Shown in pieces: positions 1 through 9,541 of a stretch of 64,000 nucleotides of DNA (position 1 is its first letter; the number at the start of each line of letters is the position of its first letter). Source of the stretch: Pseudomonas sp. RIT-PI-q (GTDB lineage Bacteria; Pseudomonadota; Gammaproteobacteria; Pseudomonadales; Pseudomonadaceae). The notes beneath the pieces are model-generated. The model made no database searches. It saw only the letters and a program-made list of their open reading frames with translations, and was not told the origin of the DNA. A program made the position numbers and the translations under genes. Location: positions 1 through 64,000 of the forward strand of contig NZ_LHPC01000055.1 in the NCBI RefSeq assembly GCF_001297125.1. The letters run 5' to 3'.

Positions 1-217
1 CTCAGGCATTGGTGATACTGGCTCGCAAGCTTGCTCGGATCGTATTCGCTCTACTGAAAGGACAGGGCGAATACCAACCCAAAGCTGGTTGAGGGCTTCC
101 CCTCAACCATAGAATCTCCCACAGGTTTTTGCGTCGAACACACCATCGCGTTCCAGCAGAGAACCCTGTGGGAGCGGGCTTGCCCGCGAAGACGGCCTCA
201 AAGGCGCTGAAGAACCC
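1..217. other. Intergenic edge region with one hairpin and one REP copy
   Basis: No gene is supported here. A perfect hairpin lies at 87-108 (9-base arms around a CTTC loop); it has no T-run, so it is a weak terminator candidate for a gene left of the window. A single REP copy follows at 167-191, with what looks like the decayed end of a partner near 116-127. Confidence 0.5.
167..191. repeat. REP element (single copy, G-rich family)
   Basis: Contains the palindromic core GAGCGGGCTTGCCCGC found in seven places in this window. It lies just past the stop of the amino-acid ABC ATPase gene. Only the TCCCACAGG end of a partner copy is visible near 116. Confidence 0.75.
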
Positions 218-955
218 TCAGACCGCCACCTCAACCGTCCCAATGAAATTCGCCAGCTCCACTGTCTGCGGGTCAGCAAACAAAACTTTCGGATCCCCCA
301 CCTCATGCACCTTGCCCTGATGCATGAACACCAACTTGTCCCCGACCTCCCGGGCAAAGCGCATTTCATGGGTGACCATGATCAGCGTCATGCCTTCCCT
401 GGCCAGTTGCCGAACCACGCTCAGCACTTCATTGACCAGTTCCGGGTCCAGCGCCGAGGTGATCTCATCACACAGCAATACCTTCGGCGACATCGCCAGC
501 GCCCGGGCAATCGCTACCCGTTGTTGCTGCCCGCCGGACAGTCGATCCGGGAAGGCATCGAATTTCTCCCCCAATCCAACCCGCTCCAGCATCTGTCGCG
601 CCAGTTCCGCCGCTTTGGCCTTGGGCACTTTCTGCACCACTTGCGGCGCGAGCATGACGTTCTCGCCCACGGTCAGGTGCGGGAACAGGTTGAACTGCTG
701 GAACACCATCCCGACTTTCTGCCGCAAGCTGCGCAGGTCGGCGCGGGCGGCGTCGAGGTATTCGCCGTCGACCTCGATCACTCCGTCGTTGATCGACTCC
801 AGTCCATTAAGCGTGCGCAGCAAGGTCGATTTGCCCGAGCCGCTGCGGCCGATGATCGCTACCACCTGGCCTTCCTCGACACTCAGGTCGATGCCTTTGA
901 GCACATGGTGGTCGCCGTAATATTTATGCAGGGCCGAAATTCTAAGCAGAGGCAT
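218..955 (-). CDS. Polar amino-acid ABC transporter, ATP-binding protein
   Basis: Cytoplasmic ATPase that powers amino-acid import through the two permeases encoded just upstream. The 245-residue protein has a Walker A motif GRSGSGKST at residues 36-44, a Q-loop, the signature LSGGQQQ and a Walker B ending CDEITSALDPE, the usual shape of GlnQ/HisP-type subunits (about 240-260 residues). I start it at the ATG at 955, which has an AGGAG site; the reading frame is open further upstream but without a ribosome site. Its start overlaps the end of the neighbouring permease by 14 bases, so it is the last gene of a four-gene operon. The exact amino acid carried cannot be read from the sequence. Confidence 0.93.
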   Translation of the reverse strand: MPLLRISALHKYYGDHHVLKGIDLSVEEGQVVAIIGRSGSGKSTLLRTLNGLESINDGVIEVDGEYLDAARADLRSLRQKVGMVFQQFNLFPHLTVGENVMLAPQVVQKVPKAKAAELARQMLERVGLGEKFDAFPDRLSGGQQQRVAIARALAMSPKVLLCDEITSALDPELVNEVLSVVRQLAREGMTLIMVTHEMRFAREVGDKLVFMHQGKVHEVGDPKVLFADPQTVELANFIGTVEVAV

Positions 956-1592
956 GCAGTCTCCTTTCCAGGTAGCGCGCACTGAGGGACAAGGGGTAGC
1001 AGAGCAGGAAGTAACCGAGGGCCACGAGGCCGTAGACCATGAACGGTTCGAAGGTCGCGTTGGCGAGCATGCCGCCGGTCTTGGTCAGTTCGGTGAAGCC
1101 GATGATCGAGGTGACAGCGGTGCCTTTGACCACTTGCACCGAGAAGCCCACGGTCGGTGCCACGGCGATGCGCAGGGCTTGCGGCAGGATCACGTAGCGC
1201 AGTTGCTCCAGCGGGTTCAGCGCCAGGCTCGACGAGGCTTCCCACTGGCCGTTGGGGATCGACTCGACGCAACCGCGCCAGATCTCCGCCAGGTACGCGC
1301 TGGTGAACAGCGTCAGGGCAATCGCCGCCGCCATCCACGGTGAAATCTCTACCCCGGCCAATGCCACGCCGAAGAACACCAGAAACAGCTGCATCAACAG
1401 CGGCGTGCCCTGGAACAGTTCGATGTAGGTGCGGGCAAAGCTGCGCGGCAGGGATTTTTTCGAAATGCGCATGACCATGATCAGCAACCCGATCAGCCCA
1501 CCGCCGATAAACGCCACCAGCGACAGTGCCAAGGTCCATTGCAGGCCGGTGAGCAGGTTGCGCACGACGTCCCAGAAAGTGAAATCGCTCAT
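942..1592 (-). CDS. Polar amino-acid ABC transporter, permease subunit 2
   Basis: Inner-membrane permease of the HisMQ/GltK type, 216 residues, with several hydrophobic membrane spans. It carries the EAA-like loop (WEASSSLALNPLEQLRYVILPQ) that docks the ATPase, here seen as the segment around residues 120-140. The chosen start at 1592 has AGGAG spaced eight bases upstream; earlier in-frame codons lack this. It overlaps the preceding permease gene by four bases (ATGA), a sign of translational coupling. Length and hydrophobic pattern are normal for the family. Substrate unknown. Confidence 0.93.
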   Translation of the reverse strand: MSDFTFWDVVRNLLTGLQWTLALSLVAFIGGGLIGLLIMVMRISKKSLPRSFARTYIELFQGTPLLMQLFLVFFGVALAGVEISPWMAAAIALTLFTSAYLAEIWRGCVESIPNGQWEASSSLALNPLEQLRYVILPQALRIAVAPTVGFSVQVVKGTAVTSIIGFTELTKTGGMLANATFEPFMVYGLVALGYFLLCYPLSLSARYLERRLHASA

Positions 1593-2257
1593 TGGCTGCT
1601 CCTGGCAATGTAGCGGCGACCGATCCAGTTCAGTAGCTGGCGGATCAGCAACGCCATGCACAGGTAGATCAGCGTGGTCAGGGCGTAGGTTTCAAAAGCG
1701 CGGAAGTTGCGCGACTGGATGAAGTTGGCCGCGAAGCTCAACTCTTCAGTAGCAATCTGCGAACACACCGCCGAGCCGAGCATGACGATGATGATCTGGC
1801 TGCTCAACGCCGGCCAAACCTTGCTCAGCGCCGGCAGCAAGACCACGTGGCGGAAGGCTTCGAAGCGCGTCATCGCCAACGCAGCGGCGGCTTCCAGCTG
1901 CCCTCGCGGGAGCGCCTGGATGCCGGCGCGGATGATCTCGGTGGAATAAGCGCCGAGGTGGATCACCATCGCCAGCACCGCCGCCTGCCATTCGGAAATC
2001 TGCACGCCGAGGGACGGCAGGCCGAAGAAGATGAAAAACAACTGCACCAGAAACGGCGTGTTGCGAATCAACTCGACGTAGACCCCGAACATCGCCGAGA
2101 ACGGGCGAATGTTCCAGGCCCGCACCAGCGCCCCGACGATGCCCAGCCCCACGCCGAACACCGCGCCAATGGCCGTCAGCTCAAGGGTGAACAACGCACC
2201 GCGCAGCAGCAGGTCGGTGTTTTGCACCACCGGTAGAAAGTCGAACTGATAGGCCAT
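1589..2257 (-). CDS. Polar amino-acid ABC transporter, permease subunit 1
   Basis: A 222-residue membrane permease of the HisMQ type, partner of the next gene; the two probably form a heterodimeric channel. The N-terminal part contains the LRGALFTLELTAIG stretch typical of these subunits, followed by four to five further membrane spans and an EAA loop (LEAAAALAMTRFEAFRHVVLP). It follows the binding-protein gene after 21 bases and overlaps the second permease by four bases. Nothing unusual in length. Confidence 0.92.
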   Translation of the reverse strand: MAYQFDFLPVVQNTDLLLRGALFTLELTAIGAVFGVGLGIVGALVRAWNIRPFSAMFGVYVELIRNTPFLVQLFFIFFGLPSLGVQISEWQAAVLAMVIHLGAYSTEIIRAGIQALPRGQLEAAAALAMTRFEAFRHVVLLPALSKVWPALSSQIIIVMLGSAVCSQIATEELSFAANFIQSRNFRAFETYALTTLIYLCMALLIRQLLNWIGRRYIARSSQ

Positions 2258-2278
2258 ATCAAATCTCCCGAGCGTCGA

Positions 2279-3064
2279 TCAGAGATCGGCCGGCAGTGGC
2301 TCTTTGAGCCAGGTCTGGGAGTTTTTCTCCAAGGCGCCGTCAGTCTTCGCGGTAGCCAGGATCTCGTTGACCTTGCCCAGCAGCGCCGGCTCGTTCTTGT
2401 TCACGCCGACGTAGACCGGCGAATCCTTGAGCTTCACTTTCAGCGCGGGCACGCGTTTTGGACTGCGCTCACTGATCGCCACCATCACCACGTTGCCGCT
2501 GGCAATCAGGTCGACTTGCCCGGCGAGGTACGCGGCGATGGTCGAGTTGTTGTCTTCGAAGCGCTTGATGGTCACGCCCTCGGGGGCGACTTTGCTCAGC
2601 TCGATGTCTTCGATGGCGCCACGGGTGACGCTGACGGTTTTGCCCTTGAGGTCGTCCAGGCTGTTGATGTTGGCGTCTGGCGGACCGAACACGGCGAGGT
2701 AGAAGGGCGCATAGGCGCGTGAGAAGTCGATGACTTTCTCGCGCTCGGGGTTCTTGCCGAGGCTGGAGATCACCAGGTCGACCTTGCCGGTGGTCAGGAA
2801 CGGAATGCGGTTGGTGCTGTTGACCGGCGTCAGTTCGAGTTTGACCTTGAGTTGCTCGGCCAGCAGTTTGGCGGTGTCGATATCGAGACCACGTGGCTTC
2901 ATGTCCGGGCCGACCGAGCCGAAGGGCGGGAAGTCCTGAGGCACGGCCACCTTGAGGACGCCGCGCTTGACCACATCCTCCAGACCGTCGGCATGGGCGG
3001 GTGCCTGGCTCAGCATCAGGCTGGCAAACAGGGCTGCGAGGAGGGCGCTGTAACGCTGGGTCAT
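2279..3064 (-). CDS. Polar amino-acid ABC transporter, periplasmic binding protein
   Basis: First gene of the importer operon. The 261-residue product starts with a clear signal peptide (basic MTQR, hydrophobic core, cleavage after APAHA) and continues as a type-II periplasmic solute-binding protein (SBP_bac_3, GlnH/HisJ-like), with the family segments DIDTAKLLAEQL and DLVISSLGKNPEREKVIDFS. I use the ATG at 3064, preceded by GGAG; the frame stays open to 3121 but that would bury the signal peptide. A sigma-54-type promoter is visible about 50 bases upstream, and a GntR-type regulator is divergent. Ligand cannot be assigned. Confidence 0.93.
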   Translation of the reverse strand: MTQRYSALLAALFASLMLSQAPAHADGLEDVVKRGVLKVAVPQDFPPFGSVGPDMKPRGLDIDTAKLLAEQLKVKLELTPVNSTNRIPFLTTGKVDLVISSLGKNPEREKVIDFSRAYAPFYLAVFGPPDANINSLDDLKGKTVSVTRGAIEDIELSKVAPEGVTIKRFEDNNSTIAAYLAGQVDLIASGNVVMVAISERSPKRVPALKVKLKDSPVYVGVNKNEPALLGKVNEILATAKTDGALEKNSQTWLKEPLPADL

Positions 3065-3109
3065 GGCAAATCTCCGAATCGGCGAGAAGTGAATTCTGCG
3101 GATCGACAG

Positions 3110-3126
3110 AGCACGGGCCATGCCAA
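3110..3126 (-). promoter_or_regulatory. Candidate sigma-54 (-24/-12) promoter for the amino-acid ABC operon
   Basis: On the minus strand TTGGCATGGCCCGTGCT has the obligatory GG-N10-GC spacing and differs from the TGGCAC-N5-TTGC consensus at one base in each half. It would start RNA about 35 bases before the binding-protein ATG, a sensible leader. Many Pseudomonas amino-acid importers are known to be RpoN-dependent. The activator site is not identified. Confidence 0.5.
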
Positions 3127-3320
3127 GATTGGTTTTTAGGGGGTGCAGGCCACGGTTTTATTGGTGCTTTTCGGTCTTACTGGTCTGAACAGTCGGGTGA
3201 CATTTCGCACCCCGATAGCGCATCCAGGAAAAACACCGAACCCCCATGGGGCACGACTTGCCGGGCGTCGCGAATAGCTTTACAACTAACCGCTCATTGG
3301 CCTGGTTCGTCTGAAAAACC

Positions 3321-4028
3321 ATGAACTCTATCTCCCGCGCCGTACCTGAAGTGGCGCTGCAAGCCATCCGTAAACTGATCACCGAACAGGGTTTTGGACC
3401 GGGGGACGCCTTGCCCTCGCAACGGGACCTGGCTGTGCAATTGGGGGTGAGTCGGGCGTCGCTGCGCGAGGCTTTATCGTCACTGAGTGCGCTGGGCGTC
3501 ATCAGCATCCAGCCGGGCAAGGGGGTGTTCGTGCAATCGCCGGTGGACTTGCCTCGGTCCGATGCCGCGCTGAGTTGGCCGTTCGCGGCCCAGGCGTCGC
3601 CGCTGGACATCTTCCAGTTGCGTTATGCCCTGGAAGGCTTTGCTGCGGGGCTGGCGGCCGTGACGTTAAGTACGTTTGAACTCGATGCCCTGGAAGACAA
3701 CGTCGCCGCCATGCGTAACGAACTGAAGGCTGGCGACTTCGAGGCAGCGGCGCGGCTGGATTTCGACTTCCACCGCCGCATCCTGCTGGCCAGCGGCAAT
3801 CAGGCGATGCTGAGCATCCTCACCGCGAGCGCCGACATCTTCCTGGAGAGCCAGAAGCTACCGTTCATCCGGGCCGAACGGGCCATGGAAACCTGGCAGG
3901 AGCACCGCAAAATCCTCCGTGCACTGGCTCGACGGGCGTCCGGCGCGGCGCAGAAGGCCATGCACGAACATGTGCGTAACGCCGCGTTGCGCACCGGAAT
4001 TGCCTTCGTCGCTCCCGCCACCTCATGA
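3321..4028 (+). CDS. GntR family transcriptional regulator, FadR (FCD) subgroup
   Basis: A 235-residue DNA-binding regulator. Residues about 10-75 form the winged-helix domain, with the family signature LPSQRDLAVQLGVSRASLREAL and the wing GKGVFV. Residues about 95-220 are the all-helical FCD ligand and metal domain, with D, H, H positions expected of the family (DFDFHRR, EHRKIL, MHEHVR). Lies divergent from the amino-acid importer with 256 bases between the starts, so it may control that operon in response to an amino acid or organic acid. The start has no strong ribosome site. The regulatory link is inference from position only. Confidence 0.88.
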   Translation: MNSISRAVPEVALQAIRKLITEQGFGPGDALPSQRDLAVQLGVSRASLREALSSLSALGVISIQPGKGVFVQSPVDLPRSDAALSWPFAAQASPLDIFQLRYALEGFAAGLAAVTLSTFELDALEDNVAAMRNELKAGDFEAAARLDFDFHRRILLASGNQAMLSILTASADIFLESQKLPFIRAERAMETWQEHRKILRALARRASGAAQKAMHEHVRNAALRTGIAFVAPATS

Positions 4029-4106
4029 CTTGAGCTATACCCAAACTCATGGACCACCATAGCGAGACTCAATCATCTGCGGCTTCCTGAACGCGGGAAG
4101 GGCGGC

Positions 4107-4112
4107 TATGAT
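4107..4112 (+). promoter_or_regulatory. Probable -10 box of trxA
   Basis: TATGAT sits 36 bases before the trxA ATG, with a weak -35 (TTCCTG at 4084-4089) at a 17-base spacing. Sigma-70 type. Confidence 0.45.
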
Positions 4113-4148
4113 GGGCCACGTTTTTTTGCTTACAACCTGGAGACTTCC

Positions 4149-4478
4149 ATGAGCAGCGATCTTATCAAACACGTTAGCGACGCTAGCTTCGAGGCCGACG
4201 TACTCAAGGCCGAAGGCGCTGTATTGGTCGACTACTGGGCTGAATGGTGCGGCCCTTGCAAAATGATCGCTCCTGTTCTGGACGAAATTGCCGAGACCTA
4301 CAAAGGCAAGCTGACCATTGCCAAACTGAACATCGACGAGAACCAGGAAACACCGGCCAAGCATGGCGTGCGTGGTATCCCGACTCTGATGCTGTTCAAG
4401 AACGGCAACGTTGAAGCGACCAAGGTCGGCGCACTGTCGAAGTCGCAACTGGCTGCTTTCCTCGACGCCAACATCTAA
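4149..4478 (+). CDS. trxA: Thioredoxin 1
   Basis: Small cytoplasmic protein disulfide reductase that supplies electrons to ribonucleotide reductase, PAPS reductase and methionine sulfoxide reductases. The 109-residue product is the usual size, with the active site WCGPCK at residues 33-38, the buried Asp in LVDYW and the cis-proline loop RGIPT. A GGAG ribosome site lies eight bases before the ATG. It is followed by its own terminator and then rho, the order seen across gammaproteobacteria. Confidence 0.98.
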   Translation: MSSDLIKHVSDASFEADVLKAEGAVLVDYWAEWCGPCKMIAPVLDEIAETYKGKLTIAKLNIDENQETPAKHGVRGIPTLMLFKNGNVEATKVGALSKSQLAAFLDANI

Positions 4479-4502
4479 GCGTCGCTGTAAAGTGTCCGAA
4501 AA

Positions 4503-4530
4503 AAGGCCCCGCATATTGCGGGGCTTTTTC
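4503..4530 (+). terminator. trxA intrinsic terminator
   Basis: GC-rich hairpin (GCCCCGCA / TGCGGGGC) followed by TTTTT, 25 bases after the trxA stop. Confidence 0.9.
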
Positions 4531-4727
4531 GTTATAGAGGGCTAGACGCTCCGAAACTCAGGTGGTACATTCGGCCCCGCACTGGTTTCTCCATTGCCCC
4601 CTGCTAGCCGTCGCCGACGCACTCCTTTTCGAATAAGTACGCGATCCTGTCGCCTTCTCTGCGGCGCGGCCTCATTAAGCCAAAAGCTTAATTTCCCCCC
4701 CTCCATAAATGATTACGTCATTCCTAT
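4531..4727 (+). promoter_or_regulatory. rho leader region
   Basis: About 200 bases between the trxA terminator and the rho ATG without a gene. It is rich in pyrimidines (CTCCATTGCCCCCTG; TTTCCCCCCCTCC), the kind of unstructured C-rich RNA Rho binds, which fits the known autoregulation of rho by early termination in its leader. No strong ribosome site precedes the rho ATG. The autoregulatory role here is inference. Confidence 0.45.
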
Positions 4728-5987
<1,260 letters not shown>

Positions 5988-6003
5988 GTCGATAAAGCCA
6001 AGA

Positions 6004-6027
6004 AGCCGGGGAAACCCGGCTTTTTGC
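6004..6027 (+). terminator. rho intrinsic terminator
   Basis: AGCCGGG and CCCGGCT arms around GAAA, then TTTTT, 17 bases after the rho stop. Confidence 0.9.
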
Positions 6028-6126
6028 TATCTGATTTTTGATCAATCGCCAGTTCGTGGTTCTGAATAGAGGGGTTCGGCGCTAAACTGCCACCCCCGAA
6101 CGGCACGGCCAATACGAGGCTCACGC

Positions 6127-7593
6127 ATGCAGTATCGCGACTTGCGCGACTTTATCAGCGGCCTGGAAAAGCGCGGCGAACTCAAGCGCATCCAGGTTCC
6201 GGTGTCCCCAGTGCTCGAAATGACCGAGGTCTGCGACCGCACGTTGCGCGCCAAAGGCCCGGCCCTGCTTTTCGAAAACCCTACGGGTTATGACATTCCG
6301 GTACTCGGCAACCTGTTCGGCACCCCCGAGCGCGTTGCGTTGGGCATGGGTGCAGAAGCGGTCAGTGAACTGCGCGAGATCGGCAAGCTGCTGGCCTTCC
6401 TCAAGGAGCCCGAGCCGCCCAAAGGCCTGAAAGACGCCTGGTCCAAGCTGCCAATCTTCCGCAAGATCATCGCCATGGCGCCGAAAGTCGTCAAAGACGC
6501 GATCTGCCAGGAAGTGGTCATCGAAGGCGACGACGTCGACCTCGCGATGCTGCCGGTGCAGACCTGCTGGCCTGGCGACGTCGGCCCGCTGATCACCTGG
6601 GGCCTGACCGTCACCAAAGGTCCGAACAAGGATCGCCAGAACCTCGGCATCTATCGTCAGCAAGTGATCGGCCGCAACAAGGTCATCATGCGTTGGCTGA
6701 GCCACCGTGGCGGCGCGCTGGATTATCGCGAGTGGTGCGAGAAGCATCCTGGCCAACCGTTCCCGGTGTCCGTGGCGTTGGGCGCTGACCCGGCGACCAT
6801 TCTCGGTGCGGTGACGCCGGTGCCGGACAGCCTCTCCGAATATGCCTTCGCCGGTCTGTTGCGTGGCAACCGCACCGAGCTGGTGAAGTGCCGTGGCAAC
6901 GACCTGCAAGTGCCGGCCACCGCCGAGATCATCCTTGAAGGCGTGATCCATCCGGGCGAGATGGCCGATGAAGGTCCGTATGGCGACCACACCGGCTACT
7001 ACAACGAAGTCGACAGCTTCCCGGTGTTCACCGTCGAGCGCATTACCCACCGGATCAAACCGATTTATCACAGCACCTACACCGGCCGTCCGCCGGATGA
7101 GCCGGCGATTCTCGGCGTGGCGCTGAACGAAGTGTTCGTGCCGATCCTGCAGAAGCAGTTCCCGGAGATCACCGACTTCTACCTGCCGCCCGAAGGCTGC
7201 TCGTACCGCATGGCCATCGTGACCATGAAGAAGTCGTATCCCGGCCATGCCAAGCGGGTAATGCTCGGTGTCTGGTCGTTTTTGCGACAGTTCATGTACA
7301 CCAAGTTCGTTATCGTCTGTGACGACGATATCAACGCACGCGACTGGAATGACGTGATCTGGGCCATCACCACGCGCATGGACCCCAAGCGCGACACGGT
7401 GATGATCGACAACACGCCGATCGATTACCTCGACTTCGCCTCGCCGGTTTCCGGCCTGGGTTCGAAGATGGGGCTCGATGCCACGCATAAATGGCCGGGC
7501 GAAACCACCCGCGAGTGGGGCCGGGTCATCGTCAAGGACGAAGCCGTGACCCAACGGATCGATGCCATCTGGAATCAGTTAGGAATAGATTGA
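6127..7593 (+). CDS. ubiD: 4-hydroxy-3-polyprenylbenzoate decarboxylase
   Basis: Decarboxylates the polyprenylated 4-hydroxybenzoate ring in ubiquinone synthesis, using the prenylated FMN made by UbiX. The 488-residue product matches the roughly 490-residue bacterial UbiD length and starts [10 protein letters not shown] as the family does; the segments [11 protein letters not shown] and [16 protein letters not shown] carry the prFMN and metal-contacting residues, including the catalytic Glu-Arg-Glu region. GAGG precedes the ATG. Its stop overlaps the start of the downstream reductase by one base, so both are read together. Confidence 0.97.
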   Translation: MQYRDLRDFISGLEKRGELKRIQVPVSPVLEMTEVCDRTLRAKGPALLFENPTGYDIPVLGNLFGTPERVALGMGAEAVSELREIGKLLAFLKEPEPPKGLKDAWSKLPIFRKIIAMAPKVVKDAICQEVVIEGDDVDLAMLPVQTCWPGDVGPLITWGLTVTKGPNKDRQNLGIYRQQVIGRNKVIMRWLSHRGGALDYREWCEKHPGQPFPVSVALGADPATILGAVTPVPDSLSEYAFAGLLRGNRTELVKCRGNDLQVPATAEIILEGVIHPGEMADEGPYGDHTGYYNEVDSFPVFTVERITHRIKPIYHSTYTGRPPDEPAILGVALNEVFVPILQKQFPEITDFYLPPEGCSYRMAIVTMKKSYPGHAKRVMLGVWSFLRQFMYTKFVIVCDDDINARDWNDVIWAITTRMDPKRDTVMIDNTPIDYLDFASPVSGLGSKMGLDATHKWPGETTREWGRVIVKDEAVTQRIDAIWNQLGID

Positions 7594-8561
7594 TGCGTGT
7601 AACCTTGCAGCCCTCCGGAGCAGTGCTAGAGATTCTGCCCGGCGAGCGGATTCTCGACGGCGCACGGCGTCTGGGCTATGAATGCCCGCAAAGCTGTCGC
7701 AATGGTAATTGCCACGTCTGTGGCGCACTGCTGGTGGAAGGGCGGGTCGAGCAGGCCGGCGATGTGCGTGACCATGGCGAGTTCTACACTTGCATAGCAG
7801 AGCCGCTGGAAGACTGCATTGTGCTGTGGGATGGCGTGCTCGCGCTGGGAGAATTGCCGGTGCGCAGCTTGTCGTGTCAGGTCATTGAATGCAGGGACGT
7901 CGGCGGCGATACCTGGCGCGTGCGTTTGCGCGCACCGGCGGGTAAGCCGCCGCGCTATCACGCGGGTCAGTATTTGATGATCGAACGGGAAAACGGCGAG
8001 AAATCCGCGTTCTCCCTGGCCTCGGCCCCGCATGGCGGGCGTGACCTGGAAATCCATGTGCTGGCGCGCGAAAGCAGTGCGCTGAACCTGATCGAGCAGC
8101 TTCAGCGCAACTCGATGGTGCGGATCGAAATGCCCTTCGGCGACACCCACCTGGCGGAACTGCCGGCCGGTCCGCTGGTGCTGATTGCCGCAGGCACCGG
8201 CATGGGCCAGATCCACAGTTTGATCGAACATTGCCGCGCTACCGGCTTCAAACATCCGGTGCATCTGTATTGGGGCGTGCGTCGTCCTGAAGACTTTTAT
8301 GACATTGAACATTGGGATGAATGGCTGAAACTGCCCAACCTGTTCCTGCATAAAGTCGTCAGCGATCAATGCGGCTGGCAGGGGCGCTGTGGCATGTTGC
8401 ATGAAGCAGTGTGTGAAGACTTCCCTGATCTGAAAGCCCTGCATGTCTACGCCAGCGGTTCGCCAGCGATGGTCTACGGCACGCTGGATGCCTTGGTCGA
8501 AGCCGGGATGGATGCCCATCAAATGCGCGCCGACGTATTTGCATACGCCCCTAGATCCTGA
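7593..8561 (+). CDS. 2Fe-2S flavin reductase (Fre-like, annotated in relatives as CDP-6-deoxy-delta-3,4-glucoseen reductase)
   Basis: A 322-residue electron-transfer protein made of an N-terminal plant-type [2Fe-2S] domain (Cys35, Cys40, Cys43 in CRNGNCHVC and Cys67 in FYTC) joined to a ferredoxin-NADP reductase-type module with the flavin motif YLMIE...SFSLAS and the nucleotide site LIAAGTGMG. The start ATG overlaps the ubiD stop (TGATG). E. coli has fre, the flavin reductase without the iron-sulfur domain, at the same place after ubiD, so this is likely its functional relative and may supply reduced flavin for prFMN. The glucoseen reductase name used for relatives is probably misleading: no deoxysugar genes are near. 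Confidence 0.85.
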   Translation: MRVTLQPSGAVLEILPGERILDGARRLGYECPQSCRNGNCHVCGALLVEGRVEQAGDVRDHGEFYTCIAEPLEDCIVLWDGVLALGELPVRSLSCQVIECRDVGGDTWRVRLRAPAGKPPRYHAGQYLMIERENGEKSAFSLASAPHGGRDLEIHVLARESSALNLIEQLQRNSMVRIEMPFGDTHLAELPAGPLVLIAAGTGMGQIHSLIEHCRATGFKHPVHLYWGVRRPEDFYDIEHWDEWLKLPNLFLHKVVSDQCGWQGRCGMLHEAVCEDFPDLKALHVYASGSPAMVYGTLDALVEAGMDAHQMRADVFAYAPRS

Positions 8562-8576
8562 GGCTGCCCACCACAC

Positions 8577-8679
8577 TGTAGGAGCGAGCTTGCTCGCGAT
8601 GGACTCAAAAGCACCGCGGGAAAGCCTGACTTCCCGCGTAATCGTTAACGACCCTCGCGAGCAAGCTCGCTCCTACAGG
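8577..8679. repeat. REP doublet (A-type core)
   Basis: Inverted copies of TGTAGGAGCGAGCTTGCTCG with about 50 bases between. Lies 15 bases after the reductase stop. Confidence 0.9.
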
Positions 8680-8773
8680 TTATAACCCTCTATATAGCCG
8701 ATCGGTATTTATAAATTTATATAAGTGCCGGTAGGTTATATGTCATCCAGGCAATCATTAAGAACTGTGCCGT

Positions 8774-8788
8774 GGCACTTAAATTGCC
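8774..8788 (+). promoter_or_regulatory. Sigma-54 promoter upstream of chaC
   Basis: TGGCACTTAAATTGC matches the consensus TGGCAC-N5-TTGC at every defined base, with GG-N10-GC spacing. RNA would start near 8800, about 70 bases before the chaC ATG. Confidence 0.7.
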
Positions 8789-8869
8789 TTAAAACATATG
8801 TGCCTTATTGTTACAGCGGTGCGTTCTATTAAGTAATCTTTACCCGCGGGGAGCTGAACGCTATTCGCC

Positions 8870-9541
8870 ATGAGCGCCATTGAATCTGCTTTTTTGAATC
8901 TGGCTTACCCTCCGCGGCTCGATCTGGGGCCGCAGCTTACGCACGAACAATTGCTCAGCTCGATGCAGTCGACCATGGCGCGCCACAAGGGCGGGCCGGT
9001 CTGGCTGTTCGCTTACGGCTCGCTGATCTGGAAGCCTGAATGCCCGACGGCGGAGCGTGTGCGCGGTCGTGTGCATGGCTACCATCGCGGTTTGTACCTG
9101 TGGTCCCACGAACATCGCGGCACGCCGGAAGTGCCAGGGCTGGTGTTTGGCCTGGACCGCGGCGGCTCTTGCAGCGGTTTCGCGTATCGCTTGCCCGAAG
9201 AACAACTCGACGCGTCGCTCTACGCCTTGTGGCAGCGCGAAATGCCCTTTCCGTCCTATCGCCCACACTGGCTCAACTGCCGTCTTGAAGACGGAAGCCA
9301 GGTTCAGGCGTTGGGATTCGTATTGGAGCGTCATCTGCCCAGCTATGCCGGCAACTTGCCGGATCACGTGCTGAGCCACGTGTTCGAAAACGCTTGCGGG
9401 CGTTACGGCACCACTCGCGATTATGTCGAGCAGACCGCCAACGCCCTGCGCAGCCACGCCATGCCAGACCGAAATCTGGAGGCGCGGCTCAAGCGTTGTA
9501 AATCAAAGTCTGATCAGGCGAGTGCTTCTTCGCGGGTCTGA
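8870..9541 (+). CDS. Glutathione-specific gamma-glutamylcyclotransferase (ChaC family)
   Basis: Predicted cytoplasmic enzyme that splits glutathione into 5-oxoproline and Cys-Gly. The 223-residue product has the family signature [13 protein letters not shown] (the YGSL loop binds the gamma-glutamyl group) at about residues 43-55, the GFAYRLP segment with the region that carries the catalytic Glu, and YAGNLP. The ATG at 8870 has only a distant GGGGAG. The reading frame overlaps the convergent glpT coding end by 28 bases. A consensus sigma-54 promoter lies upstream, unusual for this family and possibly tying glutathione breakdown to nitrogen or carbon stress. Confidence 0.88.
   Translation: MSAIESAFLNLAYPPRLDLGPQLTHEQLLSSMQSTMARHKGGPVWLFAYGSLIWKPECPTAERVRGRVHGYHRGLYLWSHEHRGTPEVPGLVFGLDRGGSCSGFAYRLPEEQLDASLYALWQREMPFPSYRPHWLNCRLEDGSQVQALGFVLERHLPSYAGNLPDHVLSHVFENACGRYGTTRDYVEQTANALRSHAMPDRNLEARLKRCKSKSDQASASSRV

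Larger units (their letters stand above)
8562..8869. other. Intergenic region: REP doublet and AT-rich promoter of chaC
   Basis: The left third is a REP doublet (8577-8679). The rest is markedly AT-rich (TATTTATAAATTTATATAA at 8705-8723), unlike its neighbours, and holds a strong sigma-54 promoter candidate at 8774-8788. The AT-rich tract could be an IHF or bending site used by a sigma-54 activator. No open frame of note. Confidence 0.6.

Noticed and set aside
103-369. Open frame of 88 codons near the left edge
   Set aside because: Runs through a REP copy and antisense frame of the ABC ATPase end; no features.
6121-7554. Long open frame of 477 codons antisense to ubiD
   Set aside because: Mirrors a GC-rich gene in the opposite frame; His/Gln/Arg-rich composition, no domain, and ubiD on the other strand is certain.
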